Shown: piece by piece, positions 26,310 to 34,751 of the stretch
How positions within the stretch are numbered: position 1 is the stretch's first letter
Layout of the letters: the number at the start of each line of letters is the position of its first letter
Assembly: GCA_018001635.1 (NCBI GenBank)
Contig: JAGNHS010000003.1
Location: 21,675-85,674, forward strand
Reading direction: 5' to 3'
DNA: 64,000 nt
From: Pseudomonadota bacterium
GTDB taxonomy: Bacteria > Bdellovibrionota > UBA2428
Translations under genes and position numbers: made by a program
Notes under the pieces: model-generated
What the model saw: only the letters and a program-made list of their open reading frames with translations
Told to the model about the DNA's origin: nothing
Databases searched by the model: none

Positions 26310-26990
26310 ATGTGGCTTGCCATCCTTGATCAAGATTCAGAGTTTGAGGCTCTCTCTAAATCCTTTTTGAAAATGGAGCGAAAGCTCTATGAAAATCAGG
26401 AAACACCCTTTGGCACACGATTGCTTGTTCTTAAAGAAGATACCAATAAAGCACTTCCCAGTTTTTTATTGTTAGATAAAGACCCTGCAGGACATCGAGA
26501 TGCATTTCGATGGGTTTATAAAAATTTACCTATTGATACCTTTGTTTCAACTGGAGTTTTAGAGCAGTCCTCATTAAGTACACCCGAGGAAACCTCTGTT
26601 TTTCTTCCTCGTCTTGGCTTGCGTTCTCATGGGCGCTTGGATTTTCATAGCGGACCCATTCTCTATGAAGAAATGTTATTCGATGAAGCCACTCATAGTT
26701 TACTATTAAACTTGCTTTCGCCTTTGGGATTGCCAGTGATCACTGAGCGGCCTTTGTTTGCCGCTAATAAACCCATTAAAGTAGAAGAACTTTATAAAGT
26801 GATTGAAAATGATTTGCAGTCGCCAGGTTGGGATTATTTTTCAAGTGAACTTATGTTGTTTGCACGGCATTTCAGTGTGAAATGTGCTTGTTTGAAAATA
26901 TGTAAACCTAAAAATAATCTTAAGGATTTGACGCAGCTTTGGATGGACTTGATTCAAGCAAGGCTTTCAGAGCCGGCGAAGTCACCATAG
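26310..26990 (+). CDS. Conserved-looking protein, possible nucleosidase-like fold
   Basis: A 226-residue protein without signal peptide, 10 bases after glutaredoxin and probably co-transcribed. The order of segments loosely resembles the phosphorylase/nucleosidase fold: TFVSTGVLE, HSGPILYEEML, LGLPVITERPLFA, and SSELMLFARHFSVKCACLKI, where the family has a DMEsaA helix followed by a hydrophobic strand. The matches are weak and key residues differ, so this is only a hint. Its end overlaps the convergent lytic transglycosylase gene by 71 bases, a long overlap for two converging genes. Confidence 0.4.
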   Translation: MWLAILDQDSEFEALSKSFLKMERKLYENQETPFGTRLLVLKEDTNKALPSFLLLDKDPAGHRDAFRWVYKNLPIDTFVSTGVLEQSSLSTPEETSVFLPRLGLRSHGRLDFHSGPILYEEMLFDEATHSLLLNLLSPLGLPVITERPLFAANKPIKVEELYKVIENDLQSPGWDYFSSELMLFARHFSVKCACLKICKPKNNLKDLTQLWMDLIQARLSEPAKSP

Positions 26991-28653
26991 TGTCGTTCCA
27001 GGTTTCTCTTAGACTTGGAAAAAGTCGATGATACCAATATCCATTTCTTAAAATCGAAGGAATGTAATCACGGGTTTCGCGATATGGAATGAGATCCACA
27101 AAGAGTTGAGTTTCTTTGGCCCAACTAAACTGGTTTTCCCAATGGCCCATCACTGTAGCGCCTGCATTATAAGAGCCCAGCGCCTTTTCTACACTGCCAT
27201 CAAAACGGGCCACAAGTTTGTAGACATAAGTAGATCCTAATTGAATATTGGTTTCATAGTCATAAAGATCAGATTTTTTTGTTTTACGAGCCAGTGTTTT
27301 TGCTGTTGAGGGAAGCAATTGGAGTAATCCATGGGCATTGGCTGCAGATCGCGCCTTGAGATCAAAACCGCTTTCTTGCCGAGCCAATCCTAGTAGTAGT
27401 GCGGTATCAATTTTTCCAGAATGTTGTTTCATAGTTTCAAAGTAGGGTTGGGGAAAAAGAAGTTCTAAATGTTCATAGTTGAATAATTCAGGCTTTTGGT
27501 TCAAAGATTGGCTCAATACTAAAATTTGGAGTCTATAAAGTTTAGCTTTAAAAAAAGCTCTAGCTAGATTCTGTGCGACAGCTAATTTGCCTGTGTCTGA
27601 AAGTCTTCGGGCAATAAATTCACCGTATCTAATGAGGTCATAGGGGTCTTCTTCAACGAGGAGTCCAAATTTTAACCAATTCAAATGTCGATTGAGTTTA
27701 GCGTCGCCGCAATCGTATTCGTCTGTAATAGGGGGGCGTTTTTTTATGAGGGCTAAAGGATCTCTCTTTTCATCGTGGAGTGCTGCTATCGTGTACCAAG
27801 AAATCGGATATTTTTTGAAAAGTTCATCAAGAGTGTTTTGAGCTTCTTTTTCGGATTTTAGTTTTTTATAGGATCGGTAGAGCCAATAAAGAGTTCTAAA
27901 ATCTTCTCTTTTAGTTTCAGATTTTAAGGCGTTTTGGAGAAACCCAATGGCATCTTGAAATCTGTTGCGTGAAATTAAAGTGTAGGCCACTTTAAGATTG
28001 GTCATTTCATTCCAGTCGTCACTAGGTCTCGAACAGTAATGTCCGTGTGCATAAAGTTTATCAATTAAAGCCCAGGTTCCATATTGATCGGCATGGTTTT
28101 CAAGTTCAACAGCTAGAGCTAGTGAAAAGTTTCTAGGACAGGAATCTGATTCGAGAGATTTCTGCGCAAATTTTGAAAGATTGGCAAAGCTCATTTTTGG
28201 AAAGCGTTTGTGAAGAGAGGAGAAGGGCTCTGCCTGAAGTCTTCCTAGGTTTTTGGGCAAAAGAGGAACTTTAAAAATTGGGGTGCGTCGACGTGAATTT
28301 CGAATGGATTTTTCGGGTTTCAAGTAATTCTCAAGAGCCCCGCAAAGATTCTCATGATACTGGCTTCGACAATTTTGAAACCAATCCTCTCTAGCAAAAC
28401 CAGCGCGAATTCTTTCTGAAAATATTTTGTAATCTTCTTTAGCTTTATCGAGACTTTCGTAACCTAAGTTTTTCGATAAAACTTCAAGTGTTTCAGGTTC
28501 TGGAGCCTGAGGGGCTCGTCCGAAATAAAAAAAGGAATTGGGCCTACGATTGCTCTTGTTTTGATTTTGATTGTTTTGAGCCTGCAAATCTTGAATAGCA
28601 AATAAACTAAAAAAGAAGGCTCCAAGGATGGCCCCAAAATCCCTGTTAATCAT
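26920..28653 (-). CDS. Soluble lytic murein transglycosylase (Slt-like)
   Basis: Cuts peptidoglycan between MurNAc and GlcNAc with release of 1,6-anhydro ends. A signal peptide is followed by an Asn/Gln-rich linker and a long alpha-helical solenoid of about 370 residues, then an SLT domain from about 440: ALLLGLARQESGFD with the catalytic Glu, SAANAHGLLQLLPSTA, and KALGSYNAGATVM. The U-shaped superhelix plus C-terminal SLT arrangement is that of Slt70. The start overlaps the stop of the DHH gene by eight bases. The C-terminus overlaps the convergent gene. Confidence 0.88.
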   Translation of the reverse strand: MINRDFGAILGAFFFSLFAIQDLQAQNNQNQNKSNRRPNSFFYFGRAPQAPEPETLEVLSKNLGYESLDKAKEDYKIFSERIRAGFAREDWFQNCRSQYHENLCGALENYLKPEKSIRNSRRRTPIFKVPLLPKNLGRLQAEPFSSLHKRFPKMSFANLSKFAQKSLESDSCPRNFSLALAVELENHADQYGTWALIDKLYAHGHYCSRPSDDWNEMTNLKVAYTLISRNRFQDAIGFLQNALKSETKREDFRTLYWLYRSYKKLKSEKEAQNTLDELFKKYPISWYTIAALHDEKRDPLALIKKRPPITDEYDCGDAKLNRHLNWLKFGLLVEEDPYDLIRYGEFIARRLSDTGKLAVAQNLARAFFKAKLYRLQILVLSQSLNQKPELFNYEHLELLFPQPYFETMKQHSGKIDTALLLGLARQESGFDLKARSAANAHGLLQLLPSTAKTLARKTKKSDLYDYETNIQLGSTYVYKLVARFDGSVEKALGSYNAGATVMGHWENQFSWAKETQLFVDLIPYRETRDYIPSILRNGYWYHRLFPSLRETWNDTMVTSPALKALLESSPSKAASNP

Positions 28654-29620
28654 GTAATAGTTTTTGCACCGCTTTTTGGGTTGTTGAATAAACTGTGTCG
28701 AAATTTCCTTCTAGAGTGCAACCGGAGGCTAATTTATGGCCTCCACCTTGAGGGTTTAAGCTTTTGGCTAGATTGGCGACATCCCAGCTCCTCGAGCGAA
28801 AAGAAAGTTTCCAGAGATCGGGTTTAGCCTCAAAAAATAAAATAGCAATTTCACATTGTGGAATTAAAAATAGAAAATCTATGAGGCCATCTTTATCTTG
28901 AGAGCTTCCTTGAGAGGATTTAAAAGCTGTATGATCGACTTTGCTCCATACCCAACGTTTTGAAAATTCAACTTTGAAATGCTCTAAGAGGCTTTTTAGC
29001 ATATGAATATTGGCTTCAGTTCGCATGAGTAGAGATTTCTCTACGGTGTCGGTGTGGGCAAAGCCAGTTTCAAGTAGCTTGGCTCCGATTCGCATAACTT
29101 CTGGTGTGGTGTTTGGATGTTTAAATACACCTGTATCATAAATTAAACCGACATAGAGAGCTTCCGCTAAAGTGTGGGTTAATTTTGTTCTAGATTCTTC
29201 CCATAGTTTATACACAAGAACAGTCGTAGATGCTGCGGTTGGATCGTAAAGAGATATTTCAAAATGATCTTCAGTCCCGACGGCATGATGGTCGATGAGG
29301 CCGTGAGCTTTGGCCGTTTCCCAATGTTTTGTTGTGGCGTCTCCAAGCCGGTTGGGGCCACCATCGACACAAATCCATAGCTCAACTTTTTCTTTGAAGT
29401 CTTGAGCTTGAATGAATTTGTCTGAACCTTTTAAAAAAATGTATTTTTGAGGGCAGGATTCTTCATTTACAATAAAAACCTTTTTTTGAGGATGAAGAGT
29501 TTCGATGAGCTCTAACAGTGCACATTGAGTGCCCACAGAATCTCCATCAGGAGGTGTGGGAGCTGTGATAGCAATGCTTGAGTATTTTTCGATACCTTTT
29601 AAGAATGCTTTAAAATCCAT
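28646..29620 (-). CDS. DHH/DHHA1 phosphoesterase (NrnA-like)
   Basis: A 324-residue cytoplasmic protein of the NrnA family, which includes nano-RNA exonuclease and pAp phosphatase. PPDGDSVG holds Asp25 and Asp27, but the preceding usual His of the family's first motif is Pro21. CVDGG, LIDHHAVG (110-115) and YDTGVFKH (Asp) give the other metal-site motifs, and GGGHKLASG near residue 290 is the DHHA1 substrate loop. Loss of the first His could alter metal binding or shift specificity. Possible roles include degrading c-di-nucleotide products such as pGpG or pApA. It is translationally coupled to the Slt-like gene. Confidence 0.82.
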   Translation of the reverse strand: MDFKAFLKGIEKYSSIAITAPTPPDGDSVGTQCALLELIETLHPQKKVFIVNEESCPQKYIFLKGSDKFIQAQDFKEKVELWICVDGGPNRLGDATTKHWETAKAHGLIDHHAVGTEDHFEISLYDPTAASTTVLVYKLWEESRTKLTHTLAEALYVGLIYDTGVFKHPNTTPEVMRIGAKLLETGFAHTDTVEKSLLMRTEANIHMLKSLLEHFKVEFSKRWVWSKVDHTAFKSSQGSSQDKDGLIDFLFLIPQCEIAILFFEAKPDLWKLSFRSRSWDVANLAKSLNPQGGGHKLASGCTLEGNFDTVYSTTQKAVQKLLHD

Positions 29621-29703
29621 GATGTACTCTCTATTGAACCCCGAAGTCTACTGAGGATCAAGCGACTTGAGCGATAGTTTTATGCCATGCTGATCTTTTC
29701 AAT

Positions 29704-30294
29704 TTGATAGTGTCTTCGAGCTGTGTTTTTTACAAAAAGGTGACCTCGCTCATTCCAGAGTTTCGAATTCAATCAGAGGCGCTCATGGCTTCGCTTGCCA
29801 GTCGTCAGTATGATTGGACTGAATGGCAGATTCAGGAGCTTTTTATTGAGACTTGGCAAATTAACGTCAAAACACCGCCAATGGTTTTGCGTCAAAGATC
29901 GACGAGTTTATTGGGGATTATAAAGAATGATTCTGAAACTCAATGGAAATGGAAACGCTTGGCTCCACGCGCGAGTCCGTCGTTACAAATAGAAAAACTG
30001 CTTTATTCCCCTGTGTATAAAGGGTCTTCTTTTGGAAAAAAATGGGAATTGATGAGTCGGGAAATTGCATATTTTGCTAAAGATAAAATTTTGGAAGAAG
30101 CGCAATTAGTTTTAGATAAGCAGACTCTTCTCGAGGATTGCATGGCGCGTCTAACGTTGCTTAGAAAAAAAGCAAAAAATTCCAGTGGTGGCTTTAGTGA
30201 TTTGTATTCGTGTCTGAGAATTAAAGTCATTTCTAATAATCAAATCGTTTTTAGCGGACATCCAATAGAGTTCCATCAATACTTTTGTCTCTGA
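29704..30294 (+). CDS. Hypothetical protein, 196 residues
   Basis: No family recognised. The reading frame begins with TTG; later ATG or GTG codons in the first 30 positions are alternative starts, and none has a strong ribosome binding site. Features: LASRQYDWTEWQIQELFIETW near the N-terminus, a basic middle (KWKRLAPRAS), a helical part with an acidic-basic pattern (EIAYFAKDKILEEAQLV), and a C-terminal piece with cysteines (YSCLRIKV, QYFCL). No signal peptide is evident. It is divergent from the DHH gene. Confidence 0.4.
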   Translation: MIVSSSCVFYKKVTSLIPEFRIQSEALMASLASRQYDWTEWQIQELFIETWQINVKTPPMVLRQRSTSLLGIIKNDSETQWKWKRLAPRASPSLQIEKLLYSPVYKGSSFGKKWELMSREIAYFAKDKILEEAQLVLDKQTLLEDCMARLTLLRKKAKNSSGGFSDLYSCLRIKVISNNQIVFSGHPIEFHQYFCL

Positions 30295-30361
30295 CGCAAT
30301 GGCTAGTAGGGAATTAAGGGCCCTTGACTCTTAAGCTGAAAAGAATTTTTCTCGCTAGTAT

Positions 30362-31144
30362 ATGAGAATTACTAAAGTTTGTTCACTTTTACTTTTGAGT
30401 CTATCGCTTCAGTCTTTTGCGAACTACGATATTTTGCGAACTATGGATCGGCCACAGTTAACTGAAAAGCCGCATACGCTTGGCCTCGGACTTTTTCAAA
30501 TAGAGGGAACGGCTCTTCAGTACTCTTATGAGAAATCTGGAAAGTATTGGGCTCATGATCTCAAGCTATTCCCAGTCACTGCAAAATATGGAGTCGCGGA
30601 AAAGGTTGATTTAAGTTTGTCTGTGGAGCCGTTTGAACATTTAAAATCTCGAAATTCTCGTAGTAAAAATGGATTTGGCGAAACTCGTCTTGGTGGAGAA
30701 TATACTTTTTGGGAAAATCAAGAATTTAATAGCGCGATATCGGCTGCGCCGTTTGTAAAATTTCCAACCAATACAGGCGGATTGAGTAATAATGCGGTGG
30801 AGTTTGGAGTGAAGGCTCCTTTTACAATGGAACTTGAACACGAATTTACTTTTGGAGCGATGTTAGAGCTTGATGTGTATGAGGATCTTGATGGAAAAGG
30901 ATATCACATTGAACTTGTAAATTCGGTGAGCATCACTCGACCTGTTTTTGATTCAGCAGCTCTCTATGGTGAGTATTACAGTCGCAATAGTTTTGAAGAC
31001 TTTGCTCCTTGGAATTCTCAGTTGGGTATGGGTGGAATATTCGCTCTCAATGATAAAGCCTTGCTCGATGCGAGTATTCGTTGGGGGCTTACAGAAGCAG
31101 CTTATGATTTTCAATTCTTGGCCGGCGGCACTTACAGATTTTAG
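30362..31144 (+). CDS. Outer-membrane beta-barrel protein, putative
   Basis: A 260-residue exported protein with signal peptide MRITKVCSLLLLSLSLQSFA. The mature part is a series of alternating amphipathic strands (VDLSLSVEPF, FGETRLGGEYTF, LALMLELDVY-type segments) ending in Phe (GGTYRF), the terminal aromatic expected for outer-membrane proteins recognised by the Bam complex. The gene is monocistronic as far as spacing shows. It may be a small porin or surface barrel; no specific family is claimed. Confidence 0.55.
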   Translation: MRITKVCSLLLLSLSLQSFANYDILRTMDRPQLTEKPHTLGLGLFQIEGTALQYSYEKSGKYWAHDLKLFPVTAKYGVAEKVDLSLSVEPFEHLKSRNSRSKNGFGETRLGGEYTFWENQEFNSAISAAPFVKFPTNTGGLSNNAVEFGVKAPFTMELEHEFTFGAMLELDVYEDLDGKGYHIELVNSVSITRPVFDSAALYGEYYSRNSFEDFAPWNSQLGMGGIFALNDKALLDASIRWGLTEAAYDFQFLAGGTYRF

Positions 31145-31297
31145 TTGAGTATTTTTAGATTTCTTCATATTTAGAGGCAAAGAATTCTTTTATTTTTTTA
31201 ATTTTCTATTTTAAAGGCACGGTTTTTGTAAGGGGTTTATTGCCCACGGATGGATTTAGATTAGCAAGGAAGGCTACCCAGCGGAAAGGGAGGTCCT

Positions 31298-31390
31298 ATG
31301 GATCAACTCTTCGCTGCAAAGTTAATCGTTCTCATACTAAAGACTATCCAGATAGTAGCCGCTATTTGGATACTTTTAAAAAGAAAGTAG
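31298..31390 (+). CDS. Small membrane peptide, 30 residues
   Basis: A 30-codon frame with GGGAGG five bases before the ATG. It encodes MDQLFAAKLIVLILKTIQ and a hydrophobic run (IVAAIWILL) ending KRK, so it would form one or two short membrane segments with a basic tail. It lies in the otherwise gene-free interval after the outer-membrane protein and just before a perfect inverted repeat that covers its last codons. It resembles the size class of bacterial type I toxins or regulatory membrane peptides, but similarity is not claimed. Confidence 0.45.
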   Translation: MDQLFAAKLIVLILKTIQIVAAIWILLKRK

Positions 31391-31409
31391 TAACACCCGT
31401 TACTACTTT
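31384..31409 (+). terminator. Perfect 11-bp inverted repeat at the end of the small peptide
   Basis: AAAGTAGTAAC and GTTACTACTTT pair perfectly across an ACCC tetraloop-like spacer and include the stop codon of the 30-residue peptide. No run of T follows on the plus strand, so it could be a terminator without a canonical tail, a stem protecting RNA, or an operator. Confidence 0.35.
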
Positions 31410-31512
31410 GTCGGTAGATTAAAGAATTTCTTGAATTTGCGCTAGGTTATATAATTTAGCTGGTTTTAAGGATTGAATTTAAATTAGTCTGTTGGGCTCT
31501 TTAAACTGGATT

Positions 31513-32976
31513 TTAAGATTCAGAGAGAGACCAATCTTGTCGGATGATGTCTTCTGAAAAACCTTTTTTCCTGAGCCAAGACTTCACTTCGTCTTCGTCG
31601 TTTCGTAGACAATACACATGAGTCATTTCAAATTTTCGTACATAATCACTTTTGAGGAGTAATGAAACTTCTTCGATCGGAATAAGACGTTTTTTATCTT
31701 CTAAATAAAGTGGGAAGTGACCGCGAAGTCCCTTCGTTAAAAAGTTTATACTCGAGCGCCACCAAATTTTAGGAACACTCTCTTTATTGCTTCGACCTTT
31801 AGTTTTTAAAGAAGGAAACCAGGCCGTTGTCCCTGTCGATAATTCGTAAGGCTTGATGAAATCAGTGAAAAGCTTTTGTTCTTTTTGTCGAAGTGTGAAG
31901 AGATGTTTGAGGGGCATTCGATCTCGAATATGCATTCCCCAACGAGACGATCTATTTTCAATGATTTTTCTTAGCAACCAATCGTCAGACCAAGTGAGAT
32001 ATTCCTCTAAATTGGGTTCAATATGAAAATCAGGTAATTCCGCTATGGCATTTTCTAAAATCACATCAAAACCTACAACGGTTTTGTGGGAGTAAAGTTG
32101 CATAAACATATGAAAGCGAGAAATTAGAAAATCTTCAAAAGCATGAAGGGCTTTTCTTCTGAGAGCTAAACAGAGTTGTTTTTTGTCTTCGGGGTCAGGG
32201 CGGAGAAGTAAATTTTCAAGAAGCATTTCTTGGTCGTATTGCCCATAGGGAACACCCGTATATAGAGAGTCGCGTAGTAAATAATCCATGCGGTCGGCGT
32301 CGACTTCTCCAGAAACTAAACTTTTTAGACTCTGTCTCATGGTCCATTTTCCAGAGGGACCCACTTTGTCCATATTTAAAAATTCAGGGGAAGGGAGAAC
32401 CCAGTCTGTCATAAGAGCCACTATGTCTTGAGCAAGAAGACCGCCGAGTTGTCCATTGTTTTGCTCAGAAATCATAGCAATAATGGCAACAGAAAAATCT
32501 TCGTGTTGTGCGGCTTTTTGCATCCAGCCCTTGGTGGCTGCAGGGCCTCGTGGTGCGATCCAATGGTGTGGAATAAGTCCACTATCAAATAGAGCTTGTC
32601 GTGTTGGGTATATGGGTTTACCCGCAGCACTGACACCTTCAAGACTGTGCGAAAAGGGACCATGTCCAATGTCGTGAAGTAGGGCGGCTCTTCTAACAAG
32701 TCTTCTGAAGTAATCTCTTTGAGAAGGTTGAAGGGCGCGTGGACCATAAGAGGCGATGAATTCATCGGCGAGAGGATCAAAAATTTTAGAAGACATGTGC
32801 ATGGCGCCGATGCTGTGAGAAAAACGATCGTGAGTGGCGCCAGGGAAAATTAAATTTAAAAATGCAGTTTGTTTTATTCTTCTGAGGCGTTGAAAATAGG
32901 GATGGTCAATCATCGAGCGTTCATCGCTCGATAATGAAATGGTTCGGTGAACTGGATCCCTCAACAAATGTTGCAT
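31513..32976 (-). CDS. HD-domain phosphohydrolase (dNTPase-like)
   Basis: A 487-residue cytoplasmic protein of the HD superfamily related to dGTP triphosphohydrolases and SAMHD1-like enzymes. The opening DPVHRTISLSSDERSMID and QRLRRIKQTAF is typical of that group. The metal ligands are His54 in HDRFSHSIG, His101-Asp102 in LLHDIGHGPFSHSLE, and Asp in EVDADRMDYLLRDS. It probably hydrolyses dNTPs or a related nucleotide. No REL or c-di-GMP motifs (HD-GYP) were seen. The start ATG shares CATG with a short divergent frame. Confidence 0.85.
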   Translation of the reverse strand: MQHLLRDPVHRTISLSSDERSMIDHPYFQRLRRIKQTAFLNLIFPGATHDRFSHSIGAMHMSSKIFDPLADEFIASYGPRALQPSQRDYFRRLVRRAALLHDIGHGPFSHSLEGVSAAGKPIYPTRQALFDSGLIPHHWIAPRGPAATKGWMQKAAQHEDFSVAIIAMISEQNNGQLGGLLAQDIVALMTDWVLPSPEFLNMDKVGPSGKWTMRQSLKSLVSGEVDADRMDYLLRDSLYTGVPYGQYDQEMLLENLLLRPDPEDKKQLCLALRRKALHAFEDFLISRFHMFMQLYSHKTVVGFDVILENAIAELPDFHIEPNLEEYLTWSDDWLLRKIIENRSSRWGMHIRDRMPLKHLFTLRQKEQKLFTDFIKPYELSTGTTAWFPSLKTKGRSNKESVPKIWWRSSINFLTKGLRGHFPLYLEDKKRLIPIEEVSLLLKSDYVRKFEMTHVYCLRNDEDEVKSWLRKKGFSEDIIRQDWSLSES

Positions 32977-33139
32977 GTCGTTTAGTTATCGGTCCTTTGT
33001 TAATTTCCGTTTAAGTAGCTTTGCTGCAGGGGGCAATCTAAAGCCCTCTTTGAATTTAGAAAAGAGCAAAATTCAAAAAGATTTGAGTAGTTTAGGCGAT
33101 GAGTTGCTTGGGGTATTTAAAAATATACGCACCGCGTAA
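32975..33139 (+). CDS. Possible 54-residue protein
   Basis: An uninterrupted 54-codon frame occupies the otherwise empty interval upstream of the next gene: MSFSYRSFVNFRLSSFAAG and then an amphipathic helix with EKSKIQKDLSSLGDELLGVF. Its ATG shares a CATG with the start of the HD gene, the same arrangement seen at prs. No ribosome binding site is seen, and chance is a real alternative. The rest of this 250-base interval, from 33140 to 33227, shows no other feature. Confidence 0.28.
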   Translation: MSFSYRSFVNFRLSSFAAGGNLKPSLNLEKSKIQKDLSSLGDELLGVFKNIRTA

Positions 33140-33227
33140 GACGTTTTAATTTTACAAGTGATCTGAAATGGGTTAGATATTAACGCACCAAGTCATAAAA
33201 TGGATTGCTTTAAAAAAGGGAGTAAAA

Positions 33228-33737
33228 ATGCAAAAAAAATCGCTAACTAAGATCTGTTTCGTTTTAGGTTCAATGGCCGCAGCTTTGGGAGTTTTTGCTG
33301 ATCCTCCAGCTAAAACTATGACTCCTTCTCAAATAATGGCGACTACAAAAATGAACGATGAAGAAAAAATTAAAAGCTTGTCCGGGTTAATTTCCGAAAT
33401 TACTGAAGGTGCTAAGAAAGATGTTCTTAGTCCCTTGGGCCAGGCGCTCTTGGCCGATTTAGAGGCTCAAGATCGTTATAAGCTCATTGAAGAAGCTAGA
33501 GCTTCTTTGGTTAATGTGAACCAAAATCTAGCTGAAATAGCGGTAGTTTTACGTTCTAAATATAGCAGTGAGAGCGTTTATCCAGACTCCTTAGATTTTA
33601 TGTTTAGAGGAATCGATGAGCTTTCTGTTAAAAATCCCGAGCTTAAATATTTAGAGGCAGCCATTAAGGCTCACAAAGATTTCATTCGCCGAAGTACAGA
33701 TACATTCTTGCAAGTTCGAAAAATGAGAAGTCCTTGA
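33228..33737 (+). CDS. Exported hypothetical protein
   Basis: A 169-residue protein with signal peptide MQKKSLTKICFVLGSMAAAL and cleavage near ADPPA. The mature part is alpha-helical, with long amphipathic helices from about residue 45 on (EEKIKSLSGLISEITEGAKK, then a helical pair ending RKMRSP). GGGAG lies six bases before the ATG. No family was recognised; it could be a periplasmic helical bundle. It precedes the Fe-S carrier gene by 35 bases. Confidence 0.55.
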   Translation: MQKKSLTKICFVLGSMAAALGVFADPPAKTMTPSQIMATTKMNDEEKIKSLSGLISEITEGAKKDVLSPLGQALLADLEAQDRYKLIEEARASLVNVNQNLAEIAVVLRSKYSSESVYPDSLDFMFRGIDELSVKNPELKYLEAAIKAHKDFIRRSTDTFLQVRKMRSP

Positions 33738-33772
33738 GGCTAAACTCAATTTTGGGTTATAAGACACTTTAA

Positions 33773-34108
33773 ATGAGCGAAACATTATTTGATTTAAGTC
33801 CGAAGGCTGCTGCCCATATTCAAAACCTTAAGCAAAGAGACAATAAGCCTGCTTATTTTCTCAAGGTGAGTGTGGTGGGTGGTGGTTGTTCAGGCATGTC
33901 TTATAAGCTTGATTTTGTTGAGACTCCGAAGCCAGAAGATAAAACATTTATTATTGAAGGCGTTGATATCGCTATCGATCCCAAAAGCATTCTTTTTCTC
34001 AAAGGCACAATTCTCGATTTTAGTGACGGATTGAACGGTCAGGGATTTGTATTTCAAAACCCCAACGCTAAGACATCCTGCGGCTGTGGCTCAAGTTTTT
34101 CTGCATAG
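33773..34108 (+). CDS. erpA: A-type iron-sulfur carrier (ErpA/IscA-like)
   Basis: A 111-residue scaffold/carrier that delivers Fe-S clusters to target proteins. The three metal-binding cysteines are visible: one in VGGGCSGMSYKLDF and two in SCGCGSSF at the C-terminus. These are the invariants of ErpA, IscA and SufA, which are hard to tell apart by motifs. Its position next to nuoB, an Fe-S subunit of respiratory complex I, is consistent with cluster delivery to it, but this is inference. Confidence 0.9.
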   Translation: MSETLFDLSPKAAAHIQNLKQRDNKPAYFLKVSVVGGGCSGMSYKLDFVETPKPEDKTFIIEGVDIAIDPKSILFLKGTILDFSDGLNGQGFVFQNPNAKTSCGCGSSFSA

Positions 34109-34159
34109 TGACAGCTCCTCAAATTTGAAGCTTAGCCAAGGCGTGGTAAAAGATTAGTT

Positions 34160-34747
34160 ATGAATGATTTTGACCAAATGAAAAGCGGTGTTGCCGACGT
34201 TATACTTTCCCGAGTTGATGATGTTGTAAATTGGGGACGTAAGAATTCTCTTTGGCCAATGACTTTTGGTCTCGCTTGTTGCGCCATTGAAATGATGGCC
34301 ACTGGTGCTGCTAATTACGATCTTGAGCGATTTGGTTGCGGAGTCTTTCGAGCAACTCCACGACAAGCTGATTTCATGATTGTTGCTGGAACTGTCACCC
34401 TTAAAATGGCAACACGTGTGAAGCGTCTTTATGATCAAATGCCCGATCCTAAATGGGTGATTGCGATGGGTTCCTGTGCCACAAAAGGCGGCCCTTATTG
34501 GAAAGAGGGTTACAGCGTTCTTAAAGGTGTGGACCGAGTTGTCCCCGTGGATGTTTATGTACCCGGTTGTCCTCCAAGGCCTGAGGCTTTGATTGATGGA
34601 CTTATCAAACTTCAACATAAAGTGACTGTGGCTCGTCCTACTCAAGGAGAGCATCAGGGTGGTTTTGGAAAACGTGGTCGTCAGATAGGTGAACCCGATG
34701 AAAAACCTATTGAAGTAGAAGCGCCTTCTGCGGCAGCAGCTTCTTGA
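34160..34747 (+). CDS. nuoB: NADH-quinone oxidoreductase subunit B
   Basis: A 195-residue complex I subunit that holds the terminal Fe-S cluster N2. The cluster ligands are in [11 protein letters not shown] (two adjacent Cys), GSCAtkGG (Cys) and PGCPPRPE (Cys), all intact. The [12 protein letters not shown] and [16 protein letters not shown] segments are typical. A 30-residue Ala/Glu-rich tail follows the conserved body. It is solitary here, without nuoA, nuoC or nuoD beside it. Translation could be coupled to the following SRPBCC gene, four bases on. Confidence 0.95.
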   Translation: MNDFDQMKSGVADVILSRVDDVVNWGRKNSLWPMTFGLACCAIEMMATGAANYDLERFGCGVFRATPRQADFMIVAGTVTLKMATRVKRLYDQMPDPKWVIAMGSCATKGGPYWKEGYSVLKGVDRVVPVDVYVPGCPPRPEALIDGLIKLQHKVTVARPTQGEHQGGFGKRGRQIGEPDEKPIEVEAPSAAAAS

Positions 34748-34751
34748 TGTA

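Noticed and set aside
29704..29790. N-terminal extension of the 196-residue hypothetical
   Set aside because: It could start further inside; there is no evidence to decide, so the longest form is kept with low confidence.
31210..31297. Possible c-di-GMP (GEMM) riboswitch leader before the small peptide
   Set aside because: The region is GC-richer than its surroundings, but the conserved GEMM core and tetraloop receptor pattern could not be found.
31240..31422. 60-residue plus-strand frame overlapping the small peptide
   Set aside because: It begins without a good ribosome binding site and its sequence is compositionally odd; the 30-residue frame in another register has the stronger site and a membrane helix.
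34154..34654. 166-residue frame antisense to nuoB
   Set aside because: nuoB is certain by its cysteine motifs, and the antisense frame shows no domain or start signal.
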